Shown here piece after piece: positions 16,083-23,776 of a stretch of 47,472 nucleotides of DNA. A model generated the notes under the pieces. It ran no database searches. It was not told the DNA's origin and was given only the letters and a program-made list of their open reading frames with translations. Position numbers and translations under genes: made by a program. The first letter of the stretch is position 1; the number at the start of each line of letters is the position of its first letter. The DNA is taken from positions 1-47,472 of the forward strand of contig CAYXWN010000013.1 in the NCBI GenBank assembly GCA_964468815.1, in the 5' to 3' direction. This DNA is from UMGS621 sp964468815. Lineage in GTDB: Bacteria > Bacillota > Clostridia > Christensenellales > Borkfalkiaceae.

Positions 16083-16376
16083 TTATTGAAACCTCTTAAA
16101 TAATTGAACGACTTCTTCGATCACGTCTAAATTTCCCTTTTCGATATCGGTCACCACGCAAGAATACATATGCTTTTCCAAAACGTGATTCGCCAAACTC
16201 TTGACCGATTGATTCACGGCGGAAAGTTGAATCAAAATATCGTCGCAATAGCGATCCTCTTCCACCATGCGACTGATTCCGCCGAGTTGTCCGATAATGC
16301 GGTTTAGCCGCGTTTGCAGTTCTTTTTTCTCTTGTTCGCTTCTCACGGTCTTCTTTTTACAACAACATTGATCCAT
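16083..16376 (-). CDS. csoR: CsoR copper-sensing repressor
   Basis: A 97-residue all-helical repressor that releases DNA on binding Cu(I). The conserved Cys-His-Cys copper site is visible: RYCDD (Cys), LANHVLEKH (His) and HMYSCV (Cys). QTRLNRIIGQLGGISRMVEE is the family's first-helix signature. Extra cysteines lie at the N terminus (MDQCCCKKK). I chose ATG 16376; the longer frame upstream runs through the promoter and operator. It is first in the csoR-copA-copZ operon and represses itself through the palindrome at 16401-16420. Confidence 0.95.
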   Translation of the reverse strand: MDQCCCKKKTVRSEQEKKELQTRLNRIIGQLGGISRMVEEDRYCDDILIQLSAVNQSVKSLANHVLEKHMYSCVVTDIEKGNLDVIEEVVQLFKRFQ

Positions 16377-16397
16377 ATTTTGTTTACCTCGTCCCTT

Positions 16398-16427
16398 ATC
16401 ATATACCCCATGGGGTATATTTGTCAA
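16398..16427 (-). promoter_or_regulatory. csoR promoter with CsoR operator between -35 and -10
   Basis: On the minus strand: -35 TTGACA (16422-16427), 18-bp spacer, -10 TATGAT (16398-16403). The spacer holds the perfect 20-bp palindrome ATATACCCCATGGGGTATAT (16401-16420), matching known CsoR sites with paired C/G tracts. Binding there would block RNA polymerase directly. Confidence 0.93.
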
Positions 16428-16467
16428 CTGTTTTTCATGAAAAAGAGAGAATATGCCTAAAATCAAA

Positions 16468-16496
16468 TTGCAATCGTTGTGCCTTTTTGTTATAAT
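16468..16496 (+). promoter_or_regulatory. Sigma-A-type promoter of the pit operon
   Basis: -35 TTGCAA (16468-16473), 17-bp spacer, -10 TATAAT (16491-16496). A leader of about 185 bases follows before the pit ATG and contains one small stem (GACGATTC/GAATCGTC, 16546-16567). No riboswitch was recognised in it. Confidence 0.8.
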
Positions 16497-16682
16497 GGAG
16501 AAAATAACGGATTGTTGCTTTGCCGTGGTTACGGCGCGGAAAAGCGACGATTCATCGGAGAATCGTCAAGGCGTTAAGCGAGGGGATTGCGGCAAGAAGC
16601 GATCTTTCGGACGGAAGGGAAAAACGAACGCGAGTCGGAATCGATTTACCGAACGAAAAAAGAAAGGAGCAAAAAACTTTTT

Positions 16683-17729
16683 ATGTCTATTGCAGAGTTT
16701 TGGACTCAAATGACGGCGAATCCGTTGCTGTTTATTGCCGTGGCGTTGACGCTCGGCGTGATATTGGTGAACGGCTGGACGGACGCGCCGAACGCGATCG
16801 CGACTTGCGTCGTTACGAGGTGTATCAAGCCGAAAGCAGCCATTTTAATGGCGGCGGTGTTTAATTTCCTCGGCGTGTTCGTAATGACGATGATTAACGC
16901 GACGGTTGCCGAAACCATTACAAAAATGGTCAATTTCGGAACGGATTCCAACGAGGCGATCATCGCGCTGAGCGCGGCGTTGTTTGCCATCGTATTGTGG
17001 GCGACGCTTGCGTGGGTGTTCGGAATTCCGACGAGTGAGAGTCACGCGTTGATTGCCGGGCTTACGGGGAGCGCGATCGCGCTGCATAACGGTTTGGGCG
17101 GCGTCAACGGCGCGGAATGGGTAAAGGTTTTGTACGGAATCGTCATTTCCGTCGTGCTCGGTTTCGGTTTGGGGTGGTTGGTTTGCAAACTCGTCACGAA
17201 GATTTGTTATAATATGAACCGTCCGAAAACAGAACCCTTTTTCAAGGGAGCGCAAATTGCGGGGGCGGCGTCTATGGCGTTCATGCACGGCGCGCAGGAC
17301 GGACAAAAGTTTATGGGCGTTATTCTGCTTTGCGTGTATATGGCGAACGGGCAGTCGTTGCCGGCGGATATCAATATTCCGATTTGGCTGATGCTCGTTT
17401 GTTCGGTCGTAATGGCGGCGGGTACGGCGATCGGCGGAAAGAAGATCATCAAGTCCGTCGGAATGGATATGGTGAAGCTGGAAAAATATCAAGGCTTTTC
17501 GGCGGATATCGCGGCGGCGTTGTCGCTGTTGTGCTGTTCGGTTTTCAGTCTTCCCGTTTCTACTACGCACGTAAAAACGACGGCGATCATGGGCGTCGGC
17601 GCGGTCAAGCGCGTGTCTGCGATCAACTTCGGCGTTGTGAAAGATATGGTGTTGACGTGGGTGCTGACCTTCCCCGGTTGCGGACTCGTCGGCTTTTTAA
17701 TGACGAAATTGTTTATGTTCCTATTTTAA
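16683..17729 (+). CDS. pit: Pit-type inorganic phosphate transporter
   Basis: A 348-residue multi-spanning membrane protein of the PiT family, which imports metal-phosphate with protons or sodium. Both inverted family signatures are present: GWTDAPNAIAT near residue 30 and GAQDGQKFMGV near residue 205, followed by LPVSTTHVKTTAIMGVG. About ten hydrophobic segments can be counted. I chose ATG 16683 because AAAGGAG precedes it and the helix-rich family start MSIAEFWTQM is usual; upstream in-frame starts add non-conserved sequence. The DUF47 gene follows 21 bases later, the standard Pit partner arrangement. Confidence 0.95.
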   Translation: MSIAEFWTQMTANPLLFIAVALTLGVILVNGWTDAPNAIATCVVTRCIKPKAAILMAAVFNFLGVFVMTMINATVAETITKMVNFGTDSNEAIIALSAALFAIVLWATLAWVFGIPTSESHALIAGLTGSAIALHNGLGGVNGAEWVKVLYGIVISVVLGFGLGWLVCKLVTKICYNMNRPKTEPFFKGAQIAGAASMAFMHGAQDGQKFMGVILLCVYMANGQSLPADINIPIWLMLVCSVVMAAGTAIGGKKIIKSVGMDMVKLEKYQGFSADIAAALSLLCCSVFSLPVSTTHVKTTAIMGVGAVKRVSAINFGVVKDMVLTWVLTFPGCGLVGFLMTKLFMFLF

Positions 17730-17750
17730 TCAAAAGGAGAAAGAGATAAA

Positions 17751-18371
17751 ATGGCTAAAGGTGATAAATTCTATTTTGAAAATTTTGCGGAGAGCACGGC
17801 TCTTTCCAAAAAGGCGGCGAGTTATTTGGTCGAGTGTTTGGAATCTTACGATGCGGACAACATCGAACAAATGCTTAAAAAAATGCACGAAATCGAGCAT
17901 AGTGCGGATTTGAAAAAGCACGAAATGGGGGAAGCGCTCGTTAAGGCGTTCGTGACGCCTGTCGATCGCGAGGACTTAGATATGCTGAGCCACCGTTTGG
18001 ACGACGTGGTGGATTTAATCGAAGAGGTATTGCAGAAATTCTATATTTACGACATTCGCACGATAGACGCGCCTGCGATCGAATTTGCGAAAAAGATCGT
18101 TTCGGCTTGCGATCTGCTCGGCGAAATGATGAGCGAGTTCGAGAATTTCAAGAAGTCCAAGCAACTCCGTCCTCTCATTATTCAATTGAACGATTTGGAA
18201 GAGGAGTGTGACCAACTTTACTTAACGTCCATGCGTGCGCTTACGAAAAAGTCGACGGACGTGTTGGAAACGGTTTCTTGGCGCAAGATCTATAAGAGCC
18301 TCGAAGCGTGTGCGGACGCGTGCGAAAACGTCGGAGAGTGCGTCGCTACCGTTATCATGAAAAATACTTAA
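17751..18371 (+). CDS. PhoU-like DUF47 phosphate transport accessory protein
   Basis: A 206-residue soluble, all-helical protein of the DUF47/PhoU-like family, nearly always encoded next to pit and thought to control phosphate entry. Family features are FAESTALSKKAASYLVECL, MHEIEHSADLKKHEM (acidic His-rich helix), a region VTPVDREDLDMLSHRLDDVVDLIEE and a matching second half (LNDLEEECDQLY). The acidic D/E and H residues can bind metal clusters in relatives. Start ATG 17751 follows AAAAGGAGA. It is the second gene of the pit operon, with a hairpin terminator after it. Confidence 0.93.
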   Translation: MAKGDKFYFENFAESTALSKKAASYLVECLESYDADNIEQMLKKMHEIEHSADLKKHEMGEALVKAFVTPVDREDLDMLSHRLDDVVDLIEEVLQKFYIYDIRTIDAPAIEFAKKIVSACDLLGEMMSEFENFKKSKQLRPLIIQLNDLEEECDQLYLTSMRALTKKSTDVLETVSWRKIYKSLEACADACENVGECVATVIMKNT

Positions 18372-18383
18372 AAGGAAAAAGAT

Positions 18384-18422
18384 AGGGGGAATACGGCGGC
18401 GTATCCCCCTAAACCGTTTTTT
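18384..18422 (+). terminator. Probable terminator after pit operon
   Basis: The stem AGGGGGAATACG / CGTATCCCCCT (one bulged A, loop GCGG) is followed after AAACCG by six T. The T-run is slightly displaced, so some read-through into trkA is likely. No separate trkA promoter was seen. Confidence 0.65.
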
Positions 18423-18443
18423 ATTTCCGTTTCGGAGGAATAT

Positions 18444-19799
18444 ATGAAAATAGTGATCATAGGACTGGGTACGATCGGCAAGACGATGCTGAGTATTCTT
18501 GCGAAAGAAAATCACGATATAACGCTCATAGACGAGAAAAGGGAAAAAATCGAAGAGTTGATCGGGAAGTACGACGTTTCCGGCGTGGTCGGAAACGGCG
18601 CGTGCATGGATATTCAAAAGGAAGCGCAGGTACAGGACGCCGATCTCGTGCTCGCCCTTACGTATAGCGACGAATTGAATATTTTTGCGTGCATGGTTGC
18701 GAGAAAAGTCGGCGCGAAAAACACCATCGCGCGCGTCAGAAACCCCGATTACAGCAAGCAGATTGCGGAGATGAAAGAGGATTTTGGAATTTCCATGCTT
18801 GTCAATCCCGAAAAAGATACCGCGAACGAAATATTCAACCTCATCAACCTTCCGTCCATCGTGCAAGTGGAGCATTTTGCGAAAGGCAGGGTATTGCTTG
18901 TGGAAATCGTCGCCGAAAAGGGCTGTGCGCTCGTAGGCGAAACGTTAATTTCGCTCGGCAAAAAACTTTCGACAAAAGTGTTGATTTGCGCGGTTCAGCG
19001 GAACGGCGAGGTCTTTATCCCGTCCGGTAATTTCATGATCGAAGAGGGGGATAAAATTCATTTCACGTCGGACGTCCACACGTTGGGCGATTTTTTGGCG
19101 GAAATCAATCTTGTGAAATCCCCCTTAAAGCACATCATGATCGTCGGCGGCAGAAAAATCAGCCTTTATCTGGCGGAACAGTTATCCCAAAAGAAATATA
19201 AGGTTAAACTGTTGGAAGAGGATAAGACTGCCGCGGAAGAATTGGCGGAGGCGTTGCCGCGCGTAACGGTCGTATGCGGAAACGGTATGCGGCACGACGT
19301 GCTGCTCGAAGAGGGCTTGGAATCAATGGACGCGTTCGTTTCGCTGACGGATATCGACGAAGAGAACATGGTCGCTTCCATGTTTGCGAACAAGTTAAAG
19401 GTCAAAAAGACGATCGCGCAAATCAAAAGCGACGATCTGCGCGAAATGATCGCGGAACTCGGTATGCACAACAACGTTTCTCCGAAGCACGTCGTGGCGA
19501 ATCGGATCGCGAGTTATATTCGCGCGCTTGCCAATAAGCGCGGCAGTAACGTTTTAACCCTTTCCCGTTTGGTTGACGGGCAAGTAGAGGCGTTGGAGTT
19601 CGCCGCCAAAACACAAGAGAAAATTTATAATAAGCCCTTAAAAGAGTTGCAAACCAAAGAGAATTGTTTGATTGCGTGTATCATCAGAAACAATCAAGTG
19701 ATGATCCCGGACGGTAATTCTTGTATTCGGCAGGGCGATAACGTTATCGTCGTGACGACGCATAAAAACTTTAATGATTTAACGGATATTTTTCTATAA
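18444..19799 (+). CDS. trkA: Trk potassium uptake regulatory subunit
   Basis: A 451-residue cytoplasmic protein that gates the TrkH potassium channel in response to nucleotides. It has the classic doubled architecture. RCK/TrkA-N domain 1 starts MKIVIIGLGTIGKTML (Rossmann GxGxxG) with the acidic strand-2 end in LIDEKREK. A TrkA-C domain follows around residues 140-220. The second Rossmann-like half starts HIMIVGGRKISLYLAEQL, and a second TrkA-C domain ends the protein (MIPDGNSCIRQGDNVIVV). The start follows GGAGG by five bases. trkH begins nine bases after its stop, so the two are co-transcribed and act together. Confidence 0.96.
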   Translation: MKIVIIGLGTIGKTMLSILAKENHDITLIDEKREKIEELIGKYDVSGVVGNGACMDIQKEAQVQDADLVLALTYSDELNIFACMVARKVGAKNTIARVRNPDYSKQIAEMKEDFGISMLVNPEKDTANEIFNLINLPSIVQVEHFAKGRVLLVEIVAEKGCALVGETLISLGKKLSTKVLICAVQRNGEVFIPSGNFMIEEGDKIHFTSDVHTLGDFLAEINLVKSPLKHIMIVGGRKISLYLAEQLSQKKYKVKLLEEDKTAAEELAEALPRVTVVCGNGMRHDVLLEEGLESMDAFVSLTDIDEENMVASMFANKLKVKKTIAQIKSDDLREMIAELGMHNNVSPKHVVANRIASYIRALANKRGSNVLTLSRLVDGQVEALEFAAKTQEKIYNKPLKELQTKENCLIACIIRNNQVMIPDGNSCIRQGDNVIVVTTHKNFNDLTDIFL

Positions 19800-19808
19800 G
19801 GTGACCGT

Positions 19809-21350
19809 ATGAATTATAAAAAACTCGGCAAGATTCTCGGCAAGATTATGATTTTAGAGGGGATTTTAATGCTCGCGCCCCTTGTCGTCAGTCTGCTTTA
19901 TCGAGAAAGCGTCAAATACGTACTTGCTTTTTTGATTCCGATCATCGCGCTTGCGGCGATCGGGTTTCTTCTGCAAATTCCAAAGCCGAAAACGAATGCG
20001 TTTTCTCAAAAAGAGGGGTTTGCGCTCGTCGCGTTGGTTTGGATCGTCATGGCGTTGTTCGGCGCGATTCCGTTTGTCATCAACGGCGATATACCGAATT
20101 ATATCGACGCGTGCTTCGAGATCATGTCCGGTTTTACGACGACCGGATCGAGCATTATTCCCGATATTACAAAGGTTTCCCATTCCACGCTGTTTTGGAG
20201 AAGTTTTTCGCATTGGATCGGCGGTATGGGGGTGTTGGTGTTCGTCCTTATTTTCATTCCCGAAAGCGACGAGGGCTCGTCGATGCACCTTCTTCGCGCG
20301 GAAAGCTCCGGACCGCAAGTCGGTAAAATCGTTTCCAAAATGAAAGTGACGACGAGAATCCTTTACTTAATCTACTTGGGCATGACGGTATTAGAAGTAA
20401 TCGTCTTAATGTTCGATAAGCCGATTCCCGGCTATGAAAACGAGAAGTTTTTTTTCAGTCTGCTTGCGACGTTCGGTTGTGCCGGAACGGGCGGATTCGG
20501 GTTTATCCCCGGCAGCATGGAATTGTTTCACCCGTTTTCTCAATACGTTATGGCGATCTTTTTGATCTTGTTCGGGTGCAATTTCAGCCTTTATTATTTG
20601 ATCTTAATCGGAAAGGTAAAGGACGTTTTGAAAAGCGAGGAATTCAGATCGTATTTTTTGATCGTCGGGGCGGCGGTCTTACTTGTGTTCGTCGGGTTGG
20701 TGGTGAAAATCGAACAGTTTCCTCAAAATTACACGTCCGAAGAGTCGTTCAGACATTCCTTTTTCCAAGTCGCGTCCTTAATGACGACGGCAGGGTATAC
20801 CACGACCGATTACCACGTGTGGCCTACGCTCTGTATTACAACGTTGATCGTCGTGATGTTGATCGGTGCAATGGCGGGATCGACTGCCGGGGGAATCAAG
20901 GTTTCGAGAATCGTTATCGCGATCAAGGGCGTTTATATCAACGTCAGAAAACTCATCAATCCGCGCTACGTGCCGAAAACGAAGTTCGAGGGAAAAACGT
21001 TAGAGGAAAAGACGATTAACGACGTGTTTGCCTTTATCGCGCTGTACTTTTTTCTGTTGTTCGCGGCGGTATTGCTGTTGTCGTTCGATCCCGTTAACGG
21101 GCAGACGGTAACGATTCTTTCAGATGCCGGTACTTACACCGTAAAACACGGTTTTTTCAGTAATTTTTCGGCGGCGTTGACTTGTGTTTCAAACGTCGGT
21201 CCGGCGTTCGAGGCGGTCGGACCGTATGCGAGTTTTGCGGCGTATAGCGGATTTTCAAAAATCGTTTTGACGTTTACGATGCTTTTAGGGCGACTTGAAA
21301 TTCTGCCCGTGTTGATTTTGTTCAATCCGAAAACTTGGAAAAAGATATAA
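19809..21350 (+). CDS. trkH: Trk potassium uptake membrane subunit
   Basis: A 513-residue polytopic membrane protein forming the potassium pore with four pseudo-repeats. The four selectivity-filter loops are recognisable: FEIMSGFTTTGSSI, ATFGCAGTGGFGF, SLMTTAGYTTTDY and CVSNVGPAFEAVG. FSHWIGGMGVLVF and GSTAGGIKVSRI are family motifs. Start ATG 19809 follows AAGGTGA. It forms the operon partner of trkA. Length is normal and no damage is visible. Confidence 0.96.
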   Translation: MNYKKLGKILGKIMILEGILMLAPLVVSLLYRESVKYVLAFLIPIIALAAIGFLLQIPKPKTNAFSQKEGFALVALVWIVMALFGAIPFVINGDIPNYIDACFEIMSGFTTTGSSIIPDITKVSHSTLFWRSFSHWIGGMGVLVFVLIFIPESDEGSSMHLLRAESSGPQVGKIVSKMKVTTRILYLIYLGMTVLEVIVLMFDKPIPGYENEKFFFSLLATFGCAGTGGFGFIPGSMELFHPFSQYVMAIFLILFGCNFSLYYLILIGKVKDVLKSEEFRSYFLIVGAAVLLVFVGLVVKIEQFPQNYTSEESFRHSFFQVASLMTTAGYTTTDYHVWPTLCITTLIVVMLIGAMAGSTAGGIKVSRIVIAIKGVYINVRKLINPRYVPKTKFEGKTLEEKTINDVFAFIALYFFLLFAAVLLLSFDPVNGQTVTILSDAGTYTVKHGFFSNFSAALTCVSNVGPAFEAVGPYASFAAYSGFSKIVLTFTMLLGRLEILPVLILFNPKTWKKI

Positions 21351-21366
21351 AAACAAGAAAAAACGA

Positions 21367-21389
21367 ACGGACGGCTTTTTGCCGTCCGT
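21367..21389. terminator. Hairpin after trkH, better as minus-strand terminator
   Basis: A perfect 9-bp stem ACGGACGGC/GCCGTCCGT with loop TTTTT lies 16 bases after the trkH stop. On the plus strand the next bases are AAAACG, not T. Read on the minus strand the stem is followed by TCGTTTTTTC, a proper T-rich tail. It probably ends trkH transcription only weakly or is a simple 3' stabiliser. Confidence 0.55.
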
Positions 21390-21406
21390 AAAACGTTCAT
21401 AAAAAA

Positions 21407-21435
21407 TGTTCGTCTAATATACTGTTAGATGAACA
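21407..21435. promoter_or_regulatory. Upstream palindromic operator-like site
   Basis: Near-perfect 29-bp palindrome with arms TGTTCGTCTAA and TTAGATGAACA. The same core recurs at 21570-21590, and a half-site AGATGAACA occurs at 21469-21477. The arrangement suggests a dimeric repressor binding on both sides of the promoter at 21526. Confidence 0.55.
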
Positions 21436-21525
21436 AACCGCGTGCTTTTAGTCGTTAAATGTAAGAAAAGATGAACAAAGTTTGCGTTTTCTGTTTAAAA
21501 AACACGCTGTTAATGCCTAAAATTA

Positions 21526-21554
21526 TTGACAAAGCAGCGCTTTTTGAGTATGAT
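21526..21554 (+). promoter_or_regulatory. Promoter of the TasA-like beta-helix gene
   Basis: -35 TTGACA (21526-21531, perfect), 17-bp spacer, -10 TATGAT (21549-21554). The predicted transcript start falls just before the palindrome at 21570. Confidence 0.85.
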
Positions 21555-21569
21555 ATTTATGTATCTGTT

Positions 21570-21590
21570 CATCTAATAAACTATTAGATG
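21570..21590. promoter_or_regulatory. Downstream palindromic operator-like site
   Basis: Perfect 9-bp inverted repeat CATCTAATA/TATTAGATG with a 3-base centre, preceded by TGTT. It aligns with the site at 21407-21435 and sits at about +10 relative to the promoter, where a repressor would block initiation. Confidence 0.6.
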
Positions 21591-21715
21591 TATGAAGGGA
21601 GTCTTTCGTTTTCTGCGATGCGAAAAAATGTCGCGACCTTTTTTTGTTTTTGTTCAAGGCGAACGATTCTCAAAAAACCCTTTATCGGGAAATTATATTG
21701 AAAAAGGAGATAAAA

Positions 21716-23209
21716 ATGAAAACAACGAAAAGAAGCCTGATTTTTTCGTCTTGCCTCGCGATCGTGCTCTGCGTGTGCTTGATTTCGGGCGCGACGTTCG
21801 CTCTCTTTACTTCTGAAAGTAAAGTGAACGTTGCCGTTACGTCCGGTAAGGTTGAAGTCGTCGCAAGCATTGCGGTTACCGACGTTTATTCGCCGACTGC
21901 GATCAACGCGGACGGAAGAATTACGGACGAAACTAACGCTGCGGATCTCGAAACCGCGACGTTTGCCAACGGCGGAACTTGCGCGATCGAGGGCAATGTG
22001 CTTATGGTTACCAACCTTACGCCGGGGGACAAAGTGTCTTTCACGATCAACGTGCAGAACAACGGGAACGTTGCGACCGTTTATCGTTACGGCTATACCG
22101 TCGTGGCGGCTGAGGGGGAAGAACATACCGTTGCCGAGGCGTACAAACTGTACAGCGGAATGAATTTTGTATTCGGCACTGCCGTTACCGAAAATGCGGC
22201 GGCGTACCGTACCGCTTGGGCGGTACTTGGCGAAACCGTTACCGTTGACGGCTCTCTTGAACTCCCGACGACCGCTACCAGCGAACTTTCTTCGCTGAGC
22301 GCGGCAATCGTCTTTACGGTAGAGGCTGCACAGGGCAATTTGGATATTTCCGATTCTGTCGCGGAATCGACTCCCATTGTGTCCGAATCGTCACAGGTAA
22401 CCGATCTCTTGGAGTCCGCAAGTGAAAATCAAACGATTTCCATCGCAACGTCTTCGCCCGTCGGTATTTCCAACATCGGAACGAACGGTTTAACGCTCAC
22501 CGGCGTTAGCCCCGAGGATACGCGCATTACCACGTCGGCAAACAAAATTACGGGAAACGACGTAACGATTTCTAACGTGACCGTAGAGGGCGGCGGCGCG
22601 AACGGTACTACCGGTTGCTTGAATATCAGCGGCAATAATACCACTGTCGATAACGTGAATTTTATCGGAGAAAACAGCGGCAACGATATTAATATTACCG
22701 TTTCGACGGGTACAAGCAACGAGGGAACGACGTTCAAAAACAGTACCATCAAGAACGGTTTCCGCGGAATTCAGTTCTGGAAACTTTCCGGCAATTCCGT
22801 CATTGATAACTGCGTGATTGACGATAACGTTTATACGTTCAATATTGACTCGGTTGCGCCGGGCGCAACGCTTTCGGTTATCAACAGCACGCTCAACGGC
22901 TGGACGTCTTACACGAAAGGCATTACGTTGGTTTCCTTTACGAATTGCCGTTTAGGAAAGGGGGCGGGATACGCTTATCTCCGTCCGTATTCCGAAACGA
23001 AACTTGAAGGGTGTGAATTTACCGCTGCCGACTATGAGTTGAATGCCGGCGGTACGGAAGCGTTTACGATAACGCTTACGAACTGCACTAAAAACGGCGT
23101 GGCGATTACTGCGGATAACGTACTTACGCTTTTAGTCGATACGGATAGTTGGAACACCAACGCGACGTTAATCGTAAACGGAACGGTTGTTCCCGTAACG
23201 CCCGCTTAA
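21716..23209 (+). CDS. TasA/CalY-like secreted protein with C-terminal beta-helix
   Basis: A 497-residue exported protein. ATG 21716 follows AAAGGAGA by five bases. The N terminus MKTTKRSLIFSSCLAIVLCV...ISGATFALFTSE is the SipW-processed signal pattern of TasA/camelysin proteins, followed by SKVNVAVTSGKVEVV and a beta-sandwich with GDKVSFTINVQNNGNVA. From about residue 265 the sequence becomes a right-handed beta-helix: short imperfect repeats such as VTISNVTVEGG, LNISGNNTTVDNVNF, TTFKNSTI and SVIDNCVIDDN. The TasA part suggests a fibre-forming or matrix protein; the beta-helix may bind or cut a polysaccharide, though no catalytic residues can be assigned. No SipW gene is in the window. It has its own promoter and terminator, so it is a single-gene unit. 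Confidence 0.8.
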   Translation: MKTTKRSLIFSSCLAIVLCVCLISGATFALFTSESKVNVAVTSGKVEVVASIAVTDVYSPTAINADGRITDETNAADLETATFANGGTCAIEGNVLMVTNLTPGDKVSFTINVQNNGNVATVYRYGYTVVAAEGEEHTVAEAYKLYSGMNFVFGTAVTENAAAYRTAWAVLGETVTVDGSLELPTTATSELSSLSAAIVFTVEAAQGNLDISDSVAESTPIVSESSQVTDLLESASENQTISIATSSPVGISNIGTNGLTLTGVSPEDTRITTSANKITGNDVTISNVTVEGGGANGTTGCLNISGNNTTVDNVNFIGENSGNDINITVSTGTSNEGTTFKNSTIKNGFRGIQFWKLSGNSVIDNCVIDDNVYTFNIDSVAPGATLSVINSTLNGWTSYTKGITLVSFTNCRLGKGAGYAYLRPYSETKLEGCEFTAADYELNAGGTEAFTITLTNCTKNGVAITADNVLTLLVDTDSWNTNATLIVNGTVVPVTPA

Positions 23210-23258
23210 TTTTTCCGAAGCCGTTCTCGGCAGGGAAGAAAAACAAAAAACATTTTCG

Positions 23259-23293
23259 CGCCCGACGCAAACTGCGTCGGGCGTAATTTTTTT
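23259..23293 (+). terminator. Terminator of the TasA-like gene
   Basis: A perfect 11-bp stem CGCCCGACGCA/TGCGTCGGGCG, loop AAC, is followed by TAATTTTTTT. The bases from here to the promoter at 23707 hold no gene I can support. Confidence 0.95.
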
Positions 23294-23331
23294 GAGTCAT
23301 TTCATTTTGCGATAAAAAGTGGTAGCCTCAG

Positions 23332-23457
23332 AGAACGGTATACGACGATATCGTTATTGATTTGTTTCGGTTTCCTTTTTGAGAATAATATAACTATTTC
23401 TGTATGTTGCGGACAATGAGAGGAGAAAACGAAAGAACGGTATACGACGATATTGTT
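23332..23457. repeat. Direct repeat of 24 bp, two copies 102 bp apart
   Basis: AGAACGGTATACGACGATAT occurs identically at 23332-23351 and 23434-23453, followed by CGTT and TGTT. Both copies lie in a gene-poor 400-bp stretch. Function is unknown; they may mark a deleted insertion or duplicated gene scrap. Confidence 0.6.
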
Positions 23458-23706
23458 CTTTTTTTCGGTGAAGAGGCGTTGCTTGCGGTATGCTTTGGAG
23501 GGACAAATTCAAGTCGTTTGGTAAGGATGATTGCGGTAAATAATCACCGCGAGAAAGGGCGCTTTTGTAACGATTTTTTGCTTGTTCGGAAGAGATTATT
23601 GCTATCACTCAAAAAATAATAACGAAAAAAGATAGGTAGAGTAAAAACAGCGCTTAAAAAAATAAAATACGTGATAAAAAAGAATATTCAAATAAAAAAA
23701 TAAATA

Positions 23707-23735
23707 TTGACGTCGAAAAAATACTATGTTATAAT
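23707..23735 (+). promoter_or_regulatory. Promoter of the glycan-utilisation locus
   Basis: -35 TTGACG (23707-23712), 17-bp spacer, -10 TATAAT (23730-23735), about 40 bases before the first ATG of the locus. No obvious operator palindrome was found next to it. Confidence 0.85.
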
Positions 23736-23776
23736 GAAGGCATCAATGAGCGTGTGCTTAAAAATGGAGGAAAATT

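Noticed and set aside
21592..21816. Small plus-strand open frame overlapping the start of the TasA-like gene
   Set aside because: No ribosome binding site, overlaps a clear signal-peptide gene in another frame, and sequence is not protein-like.
23404..23619. 71-codon open frame in the gene-poor stretch before the glycan locus
   Set aside because: No ribosome binding site at usable distance and no recognisable family; it covers one copy of the direct repeat, so it is probably chance.
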